Part shown: positions 54,130 to 64,000 of the stretch, piece by piece
Numbering within the stretch: the first letter of the stretch is position 1
Layout of the letters: each line of letters begins with the position of its first letter
Assembly (NCBI GenBank): GCA_036674765.1
Contig: JARVKI010000024.1
Coordinates: 411,316 to 475,315 of the forward strand
Length of the DNA: 64,000 bases
From: Seiridium cupressi
Taxonomy: Eukaryota > Ascomycota > Sordariomycetes > Amphisphaeriales > Sporocadaceae
Direction: 5' to 3'
Program-made: the position numbers and the translations under genes
Notes under the pieces: generated by a model
The model's input: the letters and a program-made list of their open reading frames with translations, nothing else
Told to the model about the DNA's origin: nothing
The model's database searches: none

Positions 54130-56394
54130 TTAAACAAGTGTAATAGTTTCTAATCGACTATTAAGAAATAAATGATCGTGTTCTTCTGTCTCACAAATCG
54201 AAATTCCGATCCTTTCAAAACATCCAGGGTTTTGAGTCGACGCAGCTAACACCAACACATGAGAATTGCCATCATCGTCGTTGCCTGAAATACCAACTGC
54301 AATATACAAACACCAAACCATGATATGTCGGTTCTTAGCGTCAACAGGTTGGGCCCCTTCTTCGCTTTTGCTGGACGAAGTTTCGTTGCTTGAGCTTCCA
54401 TCATGGCTAGGCTGATACCTTGTCACTGACTCTTGCAAAATCCCAGCCGAAGTGGATGCCGGAGATTTTGACAACCTGCTGTCAGCTGTAAATTCGCAAA
54501 TGTCAATAAACTCTCCATGATCTTCTGTCTTCAGAACGATGTCCTCCTCGGAGGTAAGGCCAACAACATCGACTTCAATCCACGCTTGGGCGAGGGGGCC
54601 TTGGGCTTTGATATAACCAAAGCTGACCTCGCCCAATGAATTCGGACCAGAAGGCGTTGATTTCGCATCTAAGATTTCCATCTTGACTTCAGTCCGAGTC
54701 CAATTTTTCCAGTAGGCTATACTTGCATTTAGGGAAGCCCAGCTCCAAGAGGGAGCCCGATAGCGTGACGGTATAGGATACGGGTTTTGCGCAAGGAACC
54801 CAGGTCTTCTTGCCCAGCATAGACTGGTGACTAGATCACCACGCCACATTCCAGCCAAATACAAATCACCGAGTTTCTCCTGAAATACCTTCGCGACTGC
54901 CGATAGTGCTGGAAGCTTGTCAGACTCGACAGTCAGGTGTCGGCCTGAATAACGGTCCACTACAGCGAAACGCCATTTGTCGTATGCTTGCAGCAGGGTA
55001 CAGTTCTTCAATGACCGTCTCAATTCGAACGCATGATCTCCTTGCTGTAAATAATCACCGACGCCACATTCACACCTCCAGTTCGTAGCACATTCCCAAT
55101 GCAGCTCCTTCTCGTTATATGACAGGAATCGTTGCGCCCAATACTAATGTGGCATTCTGATACACACTTGCCATCGTTGCAGCCGCCTCCTCCCAATCTT
55201 GTCGACTATCCTGTAGTATGCAAAGGGAGCCAATCCAGATATAGCAAAATCCAAGTGCTTGAGAGATTTTGACACCATCTTGGAAGGTCTTGGGAAGTAC
55301 TGACCACGGGATATCGCTTCCATATTGGACCAAGTTTGTAGTTTGAAGAGTCAAAGTGTGGGCTTTTCCCCCACATATGGCTTAGAGCCACGTACGGAGC
55401 GTTTGTAGACAGGTCGGTAACTACTCGAACTCTTAGAAACTCGCGCCCACCTTCTAAGGCTAGAATGCGTTTGGGCATTCCTAAGGCTGGTGTCTGCTTA
55501 TTACACCAGTCATGGCTGGTACAACAGTCTTGGAGCCACACTCTGGCTAAAGCAAAGCATTCCATGCTTGCAGAGTTCATCTCGACATGGCGGAATGGGC
55601 TAATGCTTGGGAGCAAGCTCTCTTTGAACATTGGGATTCTGTCTGGAACGAAATAAGTACAATGTTAGGTCAATCAAGGTCTCGACGATTCTGGTCGAGA
55701 TAAGTGGATACAACAGAACTCCGCAATAATAGAGTGAAAAGAGATGATCTCTTATACCTGTCGCAACAAAGAATGAGATTGTTGATGGTAAGCCAAAGGT
55801 AATAATCTCCAGGGGATAACAAGGGCGCATTTTGACTCCAATCAGATGTTGTTTCGGCACCATTTTCGTCTTAGCGAAGACGACGGAAATCCCATCAAAA
55901 ATAATATCACAAAGGGCGCAGCTGCACCCCCAACGACGGTCGGGACAAGAAACGGCCAATCGACACTCGTCATCGCCTCGGAGCTTGGCATAGTGCAAAC
56001 TCTGTAGCAATTTGCATTTCTCTTCAGTCTTACCGACTTGAAAACTCACTTGGCCCAGAGAACCAGTGGTCGCAACCGGGACGCGGTCGACAAGATATCG
56101 CTGCATCGTGCGAGAAAGCGTCACTGGCCCGGAACTATCTTGCAACTCGAATTGCCAGTCTCGGTAGTTTGAGGTCGAGTGTGGTTCCGATGTATAAGAT
56201 AAGTTGACATTAATTAGGTGCAGCCGTGCGGTGTCGAGTTTCTTTATGTTCTTACTACGGCACGAATGGGGTTTTAAAGTAATGTGCAAGGAAGGACTCT
56301 TTGCCCCTCTATGGTAACGATGGGGTTTTTCTACTTGTTCACCAGCTTTCCACTTCATTGGACCAGAAGCGCTTCGCAGGTGCCGCCCCGCCAA
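54130..56394 (-). pseudogene. Broken HET (heterokaryon incompatibility) domain gene
   Basis: Minus-strand remains of a HET-domain protein. An N-terminal region (CSCALCDIIFDGI) is followed by an intron from about 55757 to about 55640. The HET-domain entry YVALSHMWG (near 55380) is then followed in a different frame by LQTTNL, IWIGSLCILQD and VYQNATLVLGAT. The frame switch lies at a run of five G (minus strand; CCCCC at 55368-55372), one base more than the open frame needs. A second break lies near 55130. The sequence jumps from LVLGAT to LSYNEKELHWECATN in another frame, so the family segment between them (roughly 60 or more residues, including the usual AWVxQER motif) is missing. The downstream part (WRFAVVDRYSGRHLTVESDKLPALS to APSWSWASL) is open to 54130. 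HET proteins trigger incompatibility cell death; this copy appears inactive. Confidence 0.75.
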
Positions 56395-57092
56395 CGTCGA
56401 AGTTATAATCAGAAAAAGGCGCAGCTCGAGTCACAGGATGGCACATCGAGACAAACCTGAGCGCACATATCCAATTGTCCGTCATTGGTCATCACATATG
56501 CTCGATTATGTACCTTCCTAGTTCATATGTAGCAGAGATAGCTTCTGGTCTTTTCTTGGATGCTGCACTGAATTAAATAGATACCGTCTCATAATTGCCA
56601 GAGAAAATCACCCAGAGAGAGGCTGTGTAGACCAAGATCAGAGTTGTTGTCTTGTATTGTGTGATAATACTGATTCAAATTCAGCATCGTGTTGCAAAAC
56701 CGCTATTGGCTGACCCGTTACGGACACTCGGACGGACCGTACAAGAGTTCATCCGCCATGCCGCCATTTCCCGTCCCCTGAACTTTTTCTCCACGCTTTA
56801 TTTCCTGATAGTTTCGAGGTGACTGATCCTAAATGCCGACTTCTAGCAAAACCGCCCCCATGAAAGACTTCCCGAGTCACGTATATAGTAAACACTTTGA
56901 TGTTACCGCATCGCAGGACATCCCAGGGATTAGATTCTCAATAAACCAAGCCATGTTCCAGCCCTGGCAGTTAGACGCTGCGAAAATGCTCGACTCGCTA
57001 GTATTAAGTAGTGAGAGACTAGGCCAGCTTGCCTTCAGCCTTAGCTTCTGTATGATTATTAGTCGGATATCCCAGAGAATGCAAAGCGCTGA
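56395..57092. other. 0.7 kb intergenic region
   Basis: Flank of the HET remnant and 3' side of the Vts1 gene. An 88-codon plus-strand frame at 56833 has no recognisable content and is not called. Confidence 0.5.
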
Positions 57093-58897
57093 TCACTGAC
57101 CTCTGACCTGCTCAAAAACTTTCAACATCTTTCTACGCGCGCCCAGTGCGTTGACTCCACGGTCCTCGAGAGCTTTGTCATCAAGCTCAACCAAATCCGT
57201 CCATTTCATGTCCTTGAGGTTATCGGTGTACTTGTGTAGTCGCAGCGATCGAAGCCAGGCAGGAATATCTTGGAGAAGACCAGGATCCGTCGGATCCTCC
57301 GGGGGCTTGGAGCTGCCACGACGACCACGCGGTGATCGCCCACGCCTCATGTCCGAGTCTGACAAGTAGGTGTCCGGTCCTAGACCAAGCTGGGCCATGT
57401 TTAGTCCGTTGTTCAGTAGCTGGCTCGTTCCATCGTAGGCAGTCAAGAAACCATTATTCTGTGGCGAGGCAAAATTGCCCATCCCTCCGAATCCTCCTTG
57501 CATGGCAAGACCTGGGGAGCTAGGCCGCGATCGCGAGCCAAACCCGCCCATGGCCTGCTGGTTTTGGAGTGCTAGAAGCTGGTCACGATTCAGGACTTGT
57601 CCGTGCTCATTGATCATGACGACATTAGTTCCTTGCAATCCCGGTGGTCCTGGCGAGAGCGGGTTCTGGGCAGCGCCGGGGGCATCGTTGGAGCGCGCAC
57701 GGCGGTACTTGCGAACATCGTCGAGGGCAAAGCGGTTATTGACAGTGGACAGGGCTGCAAGTTTCATGGCAGTCGCATTCGCGACCATGTCCGCTTGATT
57801 TGGTGCACCAGTGTTAAAGTTGGGAACCATCGGGGTATTCACCATAGATGCCCAGTTACCACTGGCCTGGTAAGGAGAAAGCAGGGGCAGATCAGAAGCA
57901 GACTTGTCAGGGGCATTAATGGTCTGGCTCTGGATGTTCTGGCTGGATCCAAGCTGAGGACGAGGTGATCTCAAGCCAGCAGAAGGCGGTGGCTGTACGA
58001 ATTGGCCCATGGGCGGCTGGCCGGAAGAAGACTTGGGTCTTGAGCCATCGCCCCAGGGAGAAGCAGGGTGTTGTCCATTTGACTCTTCGGCAATAGTAGG
58101 AGCCAGCGAGTTCCTCACGTCGACGACGGTGCTATTGCGGTTCGATGGCGGTTGCTGCCCGGTCTGTTGGGTGAATTTGGCCTTCTCGGTGGCGATGGCA
58201 GCGGCGGCATCTGGGAACATGGCATTGATGGTTGAAGGCTCGAGTCCGGAGAATCTCTTAGCGGCGGCTTGTGGCATTGAGTTTCGGGATGAGTTCACGT
58301 TTAACTTATTCATGGCATCGCTCAGGCGGTTCGACATGGGATCTGCAATAATTTGAGAAGTCAGAACTCGGTTCACTTTGGGCCGCCAAGTCAAGAGCGT
58401 GACTCACCTTTGTCGAAGTTGGCTGGCGAAAGGACGCCTGACATTGGATGGTTCTTACCCATCTGTTGCAGAACTTGAATAAAGAAGCGAATCTGGACCT
58501 GGGTAGTCTGTTGCAGTAGGGCATAGAGGGCGGCAGTTCGCTCGGCTTCCGAGAGGACCCGGAACCACTGTTCAATAGCACTGAGTTCATCCTTGAAGTC
58601 CTGATCCAATGTCGCTGCCGCCATCTCCTCCAGTGTGGTCTCGTATTGGTCGATGTCGGCGATCCATTGCTGTGTCATCTTGTCTTGGGGGTCCGACTCG
58701 GCACCGCCCTGGGCCTGTCCCTGAGACTGGCCGTAGAAATCCGACGAGGGACGGATTCGGCTCGCAGGAGAATTGCCAGTCATGGCGGCCACATCGGCCG
58801 AGGCTCGAAGGGACTGGCCAGCCCCGACTGATGTCCTCGACTGTGGCGGTCGGAGGGACGAGATTGTGCTCCCCTCGGGAGTGCTGTTTCGGTTCAT
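57093..58897 (-). CDS. vts1: SAM-domain RNA-binding protein Vts1 (Smaug-like)
   Basis: Two exons, 58897-58408 and 58342-57093, give 579 residues; the intron (donor GTGAGT, acceptor GCAG) joins ...SPANFDKG to DPMSNRLSD. The N-terminal region has a helical block ([21 protein letters not shown] and [21 protein letters not shown]) typical of fungal Vts1. A long Pro/Ser/Gln-rich disordered middle follows. The C-terminal 60 residues are a SAM domain ([47 protein letters not shown]). The basic RK/R region of this SAM domain recognises CNGGN hairpins (Smaug recognition elements) and recruits Ccr4-Not for deadenylation. In yeast Vts1 represses and degrades such mRNAs in the cytoplasm. Confidence 0.9.
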
Positions 58898-61330
58898 GGC
58901 GACCAAGCTAGCAGCGCAGCGCAGATATGACCTTGACACACCTATAGGCAAGCACCGGAATACTGCAGCAAAGATGCCTGAAGGGCAGGCTGGATAAAAG
59001 ATGTGCACTAGGGATGCTTTGTAGAGCTGATGAAGGCAACTGAAAGAATGAGAAGTGGTCAGTCGGAAGTTTTGTGCCAGCGTCGAATTCAGCACCAGTC
59101 TTTGGTCAGGCAGCTCCTCGACGGACAGGGCACATGAAACGGCGCGAGACCCCTGCGAGCCGGAACGGGGGTAGATCGGTGGCCCGTGAGGACGATACGA
59201 ACAAGGGCCTTCGAGGATTGATGCACGCTGTTTCGAGGCTCTGGACTCTGGGGGGATCCAGTCCAAAAAGCAAAAGCGGGAAGAAGAAACAGGCAAGCGT
59301 CAACTAGCAATCACCCATCGGCCGCGATGTGCAGATTTGGCTTTATTACGGTGCAATCCTCGCACCTGGGAGAAGGATGGAAACACAAAGAGGCAAGGAA
59401 CAAAGCTCCCTCTGCGTTGGAATCACGCTCTTTGCGCAGCTTTCAGCCCACTCGGTCAACCCATCTGCGCTTCCAGGTGGATTTTCGCTAATGGTGGGGA
59501 ATAATTGGAGGGATGCTGGAGGGGGGCTTTCGACCAGTCGGGTGCTAGAAGAGGCTCTAGTCCACCTCTTGGCACTCTAGAACGGTCCCGGGCTAACGAC
59601 ATTGGGCTTGTTCTAGAGTTTTTCCTCAAGAGGGTTCCTGTCTTTGGCTTACCAGGCCAGCTTGCGATATGGACAGGTATTCGTCCAGTCGTCAAGGAGA
59701 AACTAGAGCCTCATGCTACTCTGGTCGATCATTGTCCTCTGTCCGCTGCGCTGCTGCCGGGTTTCGTAGCCAGAAAAAGCATGATCGGTGAATATTATAT
59801 CAAAAGCTCCAATCCGTTTCGCGGCCTTGCCCAGTTTGCGAAGAATTTTGGACAAGACGACCACGAACCTCTATTCAGGGGTTGTGGCCTAGCTTCAACT
59901 GCAACCGCGACGTCAGATATCCCAGACTGCTCTGACTCCGTTGCTGGAACCCTTTGAGGCAAACCCATAAACATGGAAATTCTCAACACAGTACGTAGCG
60001 ATTGTAGACTCGAAAGTATGTCTCATACAACTGCAACTGCAACACAGCATTCGCAGACAATACTGTGACTACATGTTGCCTTGTCCGAAAATCTTATGTG
60101 CTCGAAAGGGGCGGGCTCCATTGGTTCACTGATGATGGGTCCAGGGATTACGAATTCGTAACCGCATACATATTGCATTGCCGAAAAGGGGTGACTCGTT
60201 TTTGCTTGACAAGGGCTAGCTACGGGAACAAGAACTACGCAATGTCTTAGCTAGACGAACTTGACGTCCTTGCTAGATATTGAGACTCAATATATCAACG
60301 TATTTCGGCACACATTGCTCGACCGCGCCAAGGCGTATCATATGATCGTAGAGATGAATTTACATATAGTCGCCCAGGTTCCATTGAAACTTAAAAAAGT
60401 TTTCTTTCTAATTTTTCATTACCATTCACGATGTGCATAATTGAGGTTATTGTCTACTAACTAGTGAGCTTGTCAAGTCTCGAGCTTGGATCTCTTGGTA
60501 TATGAAAATACGTCTCCGCCACGTATGATTTGGTAAGGAAACTTGATCTTTGACACTAAACGTATTATATTCTCAACATCATATATCATATCATTTCAAC
60601 ACATTCCAGGTACTTGTATGCGCGCATTTGCAGCTCATTCATCAATCGGCAGGGACAATACATACCACCTTCACTGCCGATCTCATGGAATATGGGGTTT
60701 TCCGTCGAAAATAATGTCATTAATGTCAAAGGGCTCTCACGCTTCATGATGGTCAGAGTTTGTATGATAATGTGGCCAGGAAGCCCTTGATAAATATGTA
60801 ACCAATGTACAGTCCTAGCAGACTGCTTCCCAAACCATGCACGAAAATCCTTCAAAACCTGAAACATACAAGAAAAGTCTGGGCTCTGTCAGTATGTAGT
60901 CCAGTCTTCATACACCTTTGCGTTCGGAAAGTAGAGCACTAGTGTTTGGTAATAGACGGACAGGGTCAATCTCGGCACGAAATATAAAATCCTTCAGCAA
61001 GATGAGCACGGGGAGAAGCTCAGAGCTGTACACACTAATGCCGGTCCAATTTGCGCAGGACAGGCGCTTGCAAGTTTCACCATGTATACCTGTAGGAGAC
61101 GGACCTCGGAAGTCACCAATCGTCAAGGGTCAAGGGTCAAGACGGGGTCGGGGTTGGTTGTCATCGTGGCGCGTTGGCCGATGGATTCATCTTCTCCAGT
61201 GAAGACAGTTCCGTATGTAAAAGCCAAATGCAAGTCATAATTCCCCCAGAATCATGTCCGAAAAGTTCCTGAACTCGCCATCGATGCACGCCGTACCTCA
61301 TGAACCTGCCCCGGTTGGCCGAAACAAAAT
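58898..61330. other. 2.4 kb intergenic region
   Basis: Includes the presumed long 5' leader of vts1 (58898-59300) and then no coding content that I can recognise up to the 3' end of the eL29 gene. An STKN-like short frame at 59074-59307 and others nearby are not supported. Confidence 0.5.
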
Positions 61331-61781
61331 TTATGCGGTGTCGCGCTTGCCCTCCTTCTTCTCCTTCTGCAGGGGACGTTAGTGTTTCGTTCGTCGTGGC
61401 TTGGATGTACACGGGAGGGCTGGAAAAGTTTCGTACCAAAGCCTTCATGGTGCCATGCAGAGCGTGTCTGTGGTTCCTTCGGAACTTGGGGTCGGTTCCC
61501 TTCAGCGACGGGTAACGCATAGTCTTAGGCTTCTTGATACTGTGATAACCACAAGTCAGCGCCAATTCTCTTTCTTTCCAGCCAAGAATTATCGATCGGA
61601 GGCAGGTGCAGGCCGGAATAGAGATGGTAGAGATCGGTGTAGTTGGGCCATTTTGACATACCCATTGCGGTGAGCCTTCTTCGACTGGTTGTGCTGGGAC
61701 GAGTTCTTTGACTCTGTTGTAATCAATTAGCCATTGCCCTCTCGAGCCTCAAGGTGCCATCTCTGGAAACATACTGGCCAT
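61331..61781 (-). CDS. rpl29: Ribosomal protein eL29
   Basis: Four coding exons on the minus strand, 61781-61775 (7 nt: ATGGCCA), 61713-61662, 61539-61437 and 61366-61331, give 65 residues. The protein reads MAKSKNSSQHNQSKKAHRNG, then IKKPKTMRYPSLKGTDPKFRRNHRHALHG, then TMKAL and KEKKEGKRDTA. This is the whole small, basic eukaryotic eL29 of the 60S subunit (yeast Rpl29, about 59 residues). All introns have GT..AG ends and in-frame joins. The first coding exon holds only seven bases, so the ATG is almost separated from the gene body, which is common in fungal ribosomal-protein genes. Expression should be high. Confidence 0.95.
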
Positions 61782-62328
61782 CGCGACAGATTTCTGTGTG
61801 GTTGTCTGGGGTGATGATGCAAAGGAACTTGACAAGACGTGGTTTTCGTGGATTTTTGCTACGTCTCGGTTGACGAGCGATAATTCTGGTGGGATTGGTT
61901 TGGCCAGTCGGGCCCTAAGCAAAAGCTGCCCCAGCAGAGGGTGGGTCCCGGCCACTCCGCACCGCCTCGTGGGCAGCATTACGTTGCGTCGGCTAACATG
62001 ATTCAGCGGGCCGCTGACAGCTGGCGAGGTATCTCTAGTCACCGTAGTCTGGGCTAGTCCCATCCAACGGGTTCAAGGATCTCCCAAGACTTGGTACATT
62101 CACGATAGGAGCTCTCGTAGCAGATACCCAACAAAATAAGTGAGATACAAGGATGCGCGTCGTTTATATTCACGGCCGCGGGTTTTCCATGATGCGCAGA
62201 TCAAAGTGCCCCATGCCCAATATTTACAGAGCACAGGATGCCCACGCTTGCTCTCCTACAACTACGACAACCAATTCTATCACCAAGACCCATAACAATC
62301 CCCCAATTCTATCCTAAAATCCCGAAAT
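61782..62328. other. 0.55 kb intergenic region
   Basis: Promoter region of rpl29 and 3' flank of the carrier gene. Nothing further is recognised. Confidence 0.5.
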
Positions 62329-63530
62329 CTATTTGACTGTGAGTGGCACGGCAGCTTTCGCCTTGGCAGCCAATTCTGCTGCCGCTGCCAGTTGCTTCGC
62401 GCGGACTTGCCGCAAGTAGCGGAATAACAGGATAAACAGGAGCTCCATCCTAAAGGATAAGAAGATCAGTACTTGCAGATAAATAGCATTGCGCCACGGA
62501 TACACAGTCCTAGAATGACTTACCGTTCTTTTGTCATCATTAGAATGCCCTGTACCATAAGCCCCTTGAGGATCTGAGGGCCGATGCCTTTGAACAGACC
62601 GAGAGCTCCTTCATGTTGGATGATAAATTGCATCACCTCAATGAATCCTTTAAAGGGCTTGCCTTGCCTTATTGGGGGAGGCTTCGACTGTAGTCCCACC
62701 TTTGCAACAATCAGGGGCTGCGTAGCAATAGTTGCAAGAGATTTGGATATGGCACCCAGTACTGAGGATTGTGTAAGCATTGGGATACACGTCACTCGCA
62801 CGGTAGTTTCACTCACAGAAAGCCTCTCCGGCTGTTAGGCGGGCCTTTCCAGGGAACATGCGCGTCTTTAACCTCTCGTATGCACCATATGTAATCGAAG
62901 GGTTCACAACAAGAACCAAGCTTGCCTTGAGACCCCTCCATAGCCCAGAGACGCCGTCCTCGCTCGCGATCACCTCACGGCCCGTCTCCAGGAAGCCTTT
63001 CCGCTCGTGTTTGCTTTGTGTCTGCTGCCGGGTGGTTATCACGGCAACGGGAATTGTACAGACTTGCGCCAACGCTCCGGCCACAGCTCCGAGTGCCAAC
63101 TCTACCAATGTCGACGGTGGTGCCGAGCTCTTCTGGGATTTGAGATACAGCGTTCGCACTGTCGAGTACCAGTAGAAATAGGCAAAGTTGGTCGACGCCA
63201 CACCCAGCAATGAACCGTGTATACCGGCATAGAGTCCGTGGATACCCTCATCGGCCACGATCCTGGTGATCGCATCCCAAGTCGACGTGTAATGCGGATC
63301 GGCACCATCGATGATTCCTTCTTTGTGCTTGACTTGGACTTGTAATCGCGTTTTCACTCTGGGAAATGACAGATGGTCAGTATTTGTGTGCCCGGGTCCG
63401 AGGCATTTCAGGTCGCATTGTCTTACATATCTAATGGGTAGACCAAAGCATTCGCGAGGACGGCACCAGTAGAACCAGCGACTGCATATCCCCACGAAGG
63501 GAGAGGGGCAGATTTAGATTGCACGGCCAT
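62329..63530 (-). CDS. Peroxisomal adenine-nucleotide-type carrier (SLC25 family, Ant1-like)
   Basis: Four exons on the minus strand, 63530-63427, 63358-62817, 62761-62524 and 62449-62329, give 334 residues, all junctions in frame. The start ATG opens MAVQSKSAPLPSWGYAVAGSTG. Three SLC25 repeats are visible, each with a PxD/E-x-x-K/R-like signature: ALVYPLDIVKTRLQVQ in repeat 1, TIPVAVITTRQQTQ in repeat 2, and ATQPLIVAKVGLQS in repeat 3. RGLKASLVLVVNPSITYGAYERLK sits at the end of repeat 2. The NPxITYxxYERLK motif and TIPVxVxxTRQQ match the peroxisomal Pmp47/Ant1 group, which exchanges cytosolic ATP for AMP to power fatty-acid activation in peroxisomes. A yeast Yea-like or other mitochondrial role cannot be excluded. 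Symbol not assigned because paralogues exist. Confidence 0.85.
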
Positions 63531-63865
63531 GCCGAATCCTGCTACGGCGTCGCTATCTTCTGCGAGCGGGTTGTATAAACAAGTCTGGATCTGGGAGACG
63601 ACGGAACAGTCGTGCGCGACCGCTGTGGTAGACGGGCGCTGTCCCGTGCCGCGGACTGGGAATTGCGCTTGCGACCTCGGTATGATATCACCTGGACCGG
63701 GCGTCGGAGTCGGAGCAAGCTCGCTCACAAGTCGAGGATGGAATACACCAATTCGCCCTTCATGCAAGCCGGTAAAACTCTGAGTTGATAGTCTTCTGTA
63801 TTTGCGAGTCTAATGAACAGGGACGGGTTCCAGGGCTTGGAGGATCGTGTATTTGGATGGCAACC
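63531..63865. other. Promoter side of the carrier gene
   Basis: Upstream region of the carrier gene, 335 bases, without a further recognisable gene. An upstream in-frame extension to 63767 is open but its residues look non-homologous to the family, so I start at 63530. Confidence 0.4.
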
Positions 63866-64000
63866 GGGGGGGGGGGGGGGGGGGGGGGGTGTGAGGGGGG
63901 GGCGGTGGGGGGGGGGGGGCGTGGGGGGGGGGGGGGTGGGGCGGGGGTGGGGGGGGGGGTGGGGGGGGGGTGGGGGGGGGGGGGGGCGGGGGGGGGGGGG
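63866..64000. other. Poly-G stretch at the window end
   Basis: From 63866 to 64000 nearly every base is G, with scattered T, A and C. Such long G runs are typical of failed two-colour sequencing reads or bad contig ends and are not credible fungal DNA. Treat as unreliable sequence. Confidence 0.8.

Noticed and set aside
63531..63767. In-frame N-terminal extension of the carrier to an upstream ATG
   Set aside because: The extra 79 residues are Pro/Thr-rich and unlike SLC25 carriers, whose first repeat begins directly at MAVQSK.

Overview
The window looks like nuclear DNA of a filamentous ascomycete, most likely a Eurotiales species (Aspergillus/Penicillium type). The basis is short introns (about 50-100 nt) with GTANGT donors and CTAAC-like branch points, pyrimidine-rich tracts before start codons, and families typical of Pezizomycotina: Zn(II)2Cys6 factor, HET, fungal CorA-like, DHA2 MFS and NCS1. 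No search was run, so species and homology statements rest on recognition of the proteins.

Layout. 0.6-2.2 kb: 3' part of a CorA-like membrane protein. 5.1-8.1 kb: an SRPK-like kinase convergent with an RS-rich protein. 9.4-12.1 kb: the four-BRCT checkpoint protein Dpb11/Rad4/TopBP1. 15.6-18.0 kb: a long fungal protein with an RD/RS-rich tail. 19.4-26.3 kb: Utp8 (ribosome biogenesis) divergent from Elg1/ATAD5 (PCNA unloading). 26.7-29.6 kb: a nuclear-looking unknown protein and a secreted histidine acid phosphatase. 33.1 kb: a small secreted double-psi beta-barrel protein.

33.9-48.1 kb is the accessory-looking part: an Atr1-like MFS exporter, a Zn2Cys6 regulator, a PuuE/allantoinase-type polysaccharide deacetylase, a DHA2 MFS transporter, an NCS1 nucleobase/allantoin-type permease, a rhodopsin-domain fragment and a cupin. 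I read 36.9-48.1 kb as a candidate regulator + permease + hydrolase catabolic cluster for a nucleobase- or ureide-like nitrogen compound; this is inference. The NCS1 gene holds what reads as a spliceosomal twin intron (stwintron): only two nested excisions, the inner splitting the outer donor after its first G, keep the frame open. This is the most unusual signal in the window.

48.8-63.5 kb returns to housekeeping genes: TFIIIC TPR subunit (Tfc4/Sfc4), the SAM-domain RNA-binding protein Vts1, ribosomal protein eL29 and a peroxisomal adenine-nucleotide-type carrier, interrupted by a broken HET gene. The last 135 bases are almost pure G and are probably a sequencing or assembly artefact at a contig end.

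Exon coordinates were worked out by hand from splice signals and frame continuity. No tRNA, rRNA, CRISPR or intact transposon was recognised.
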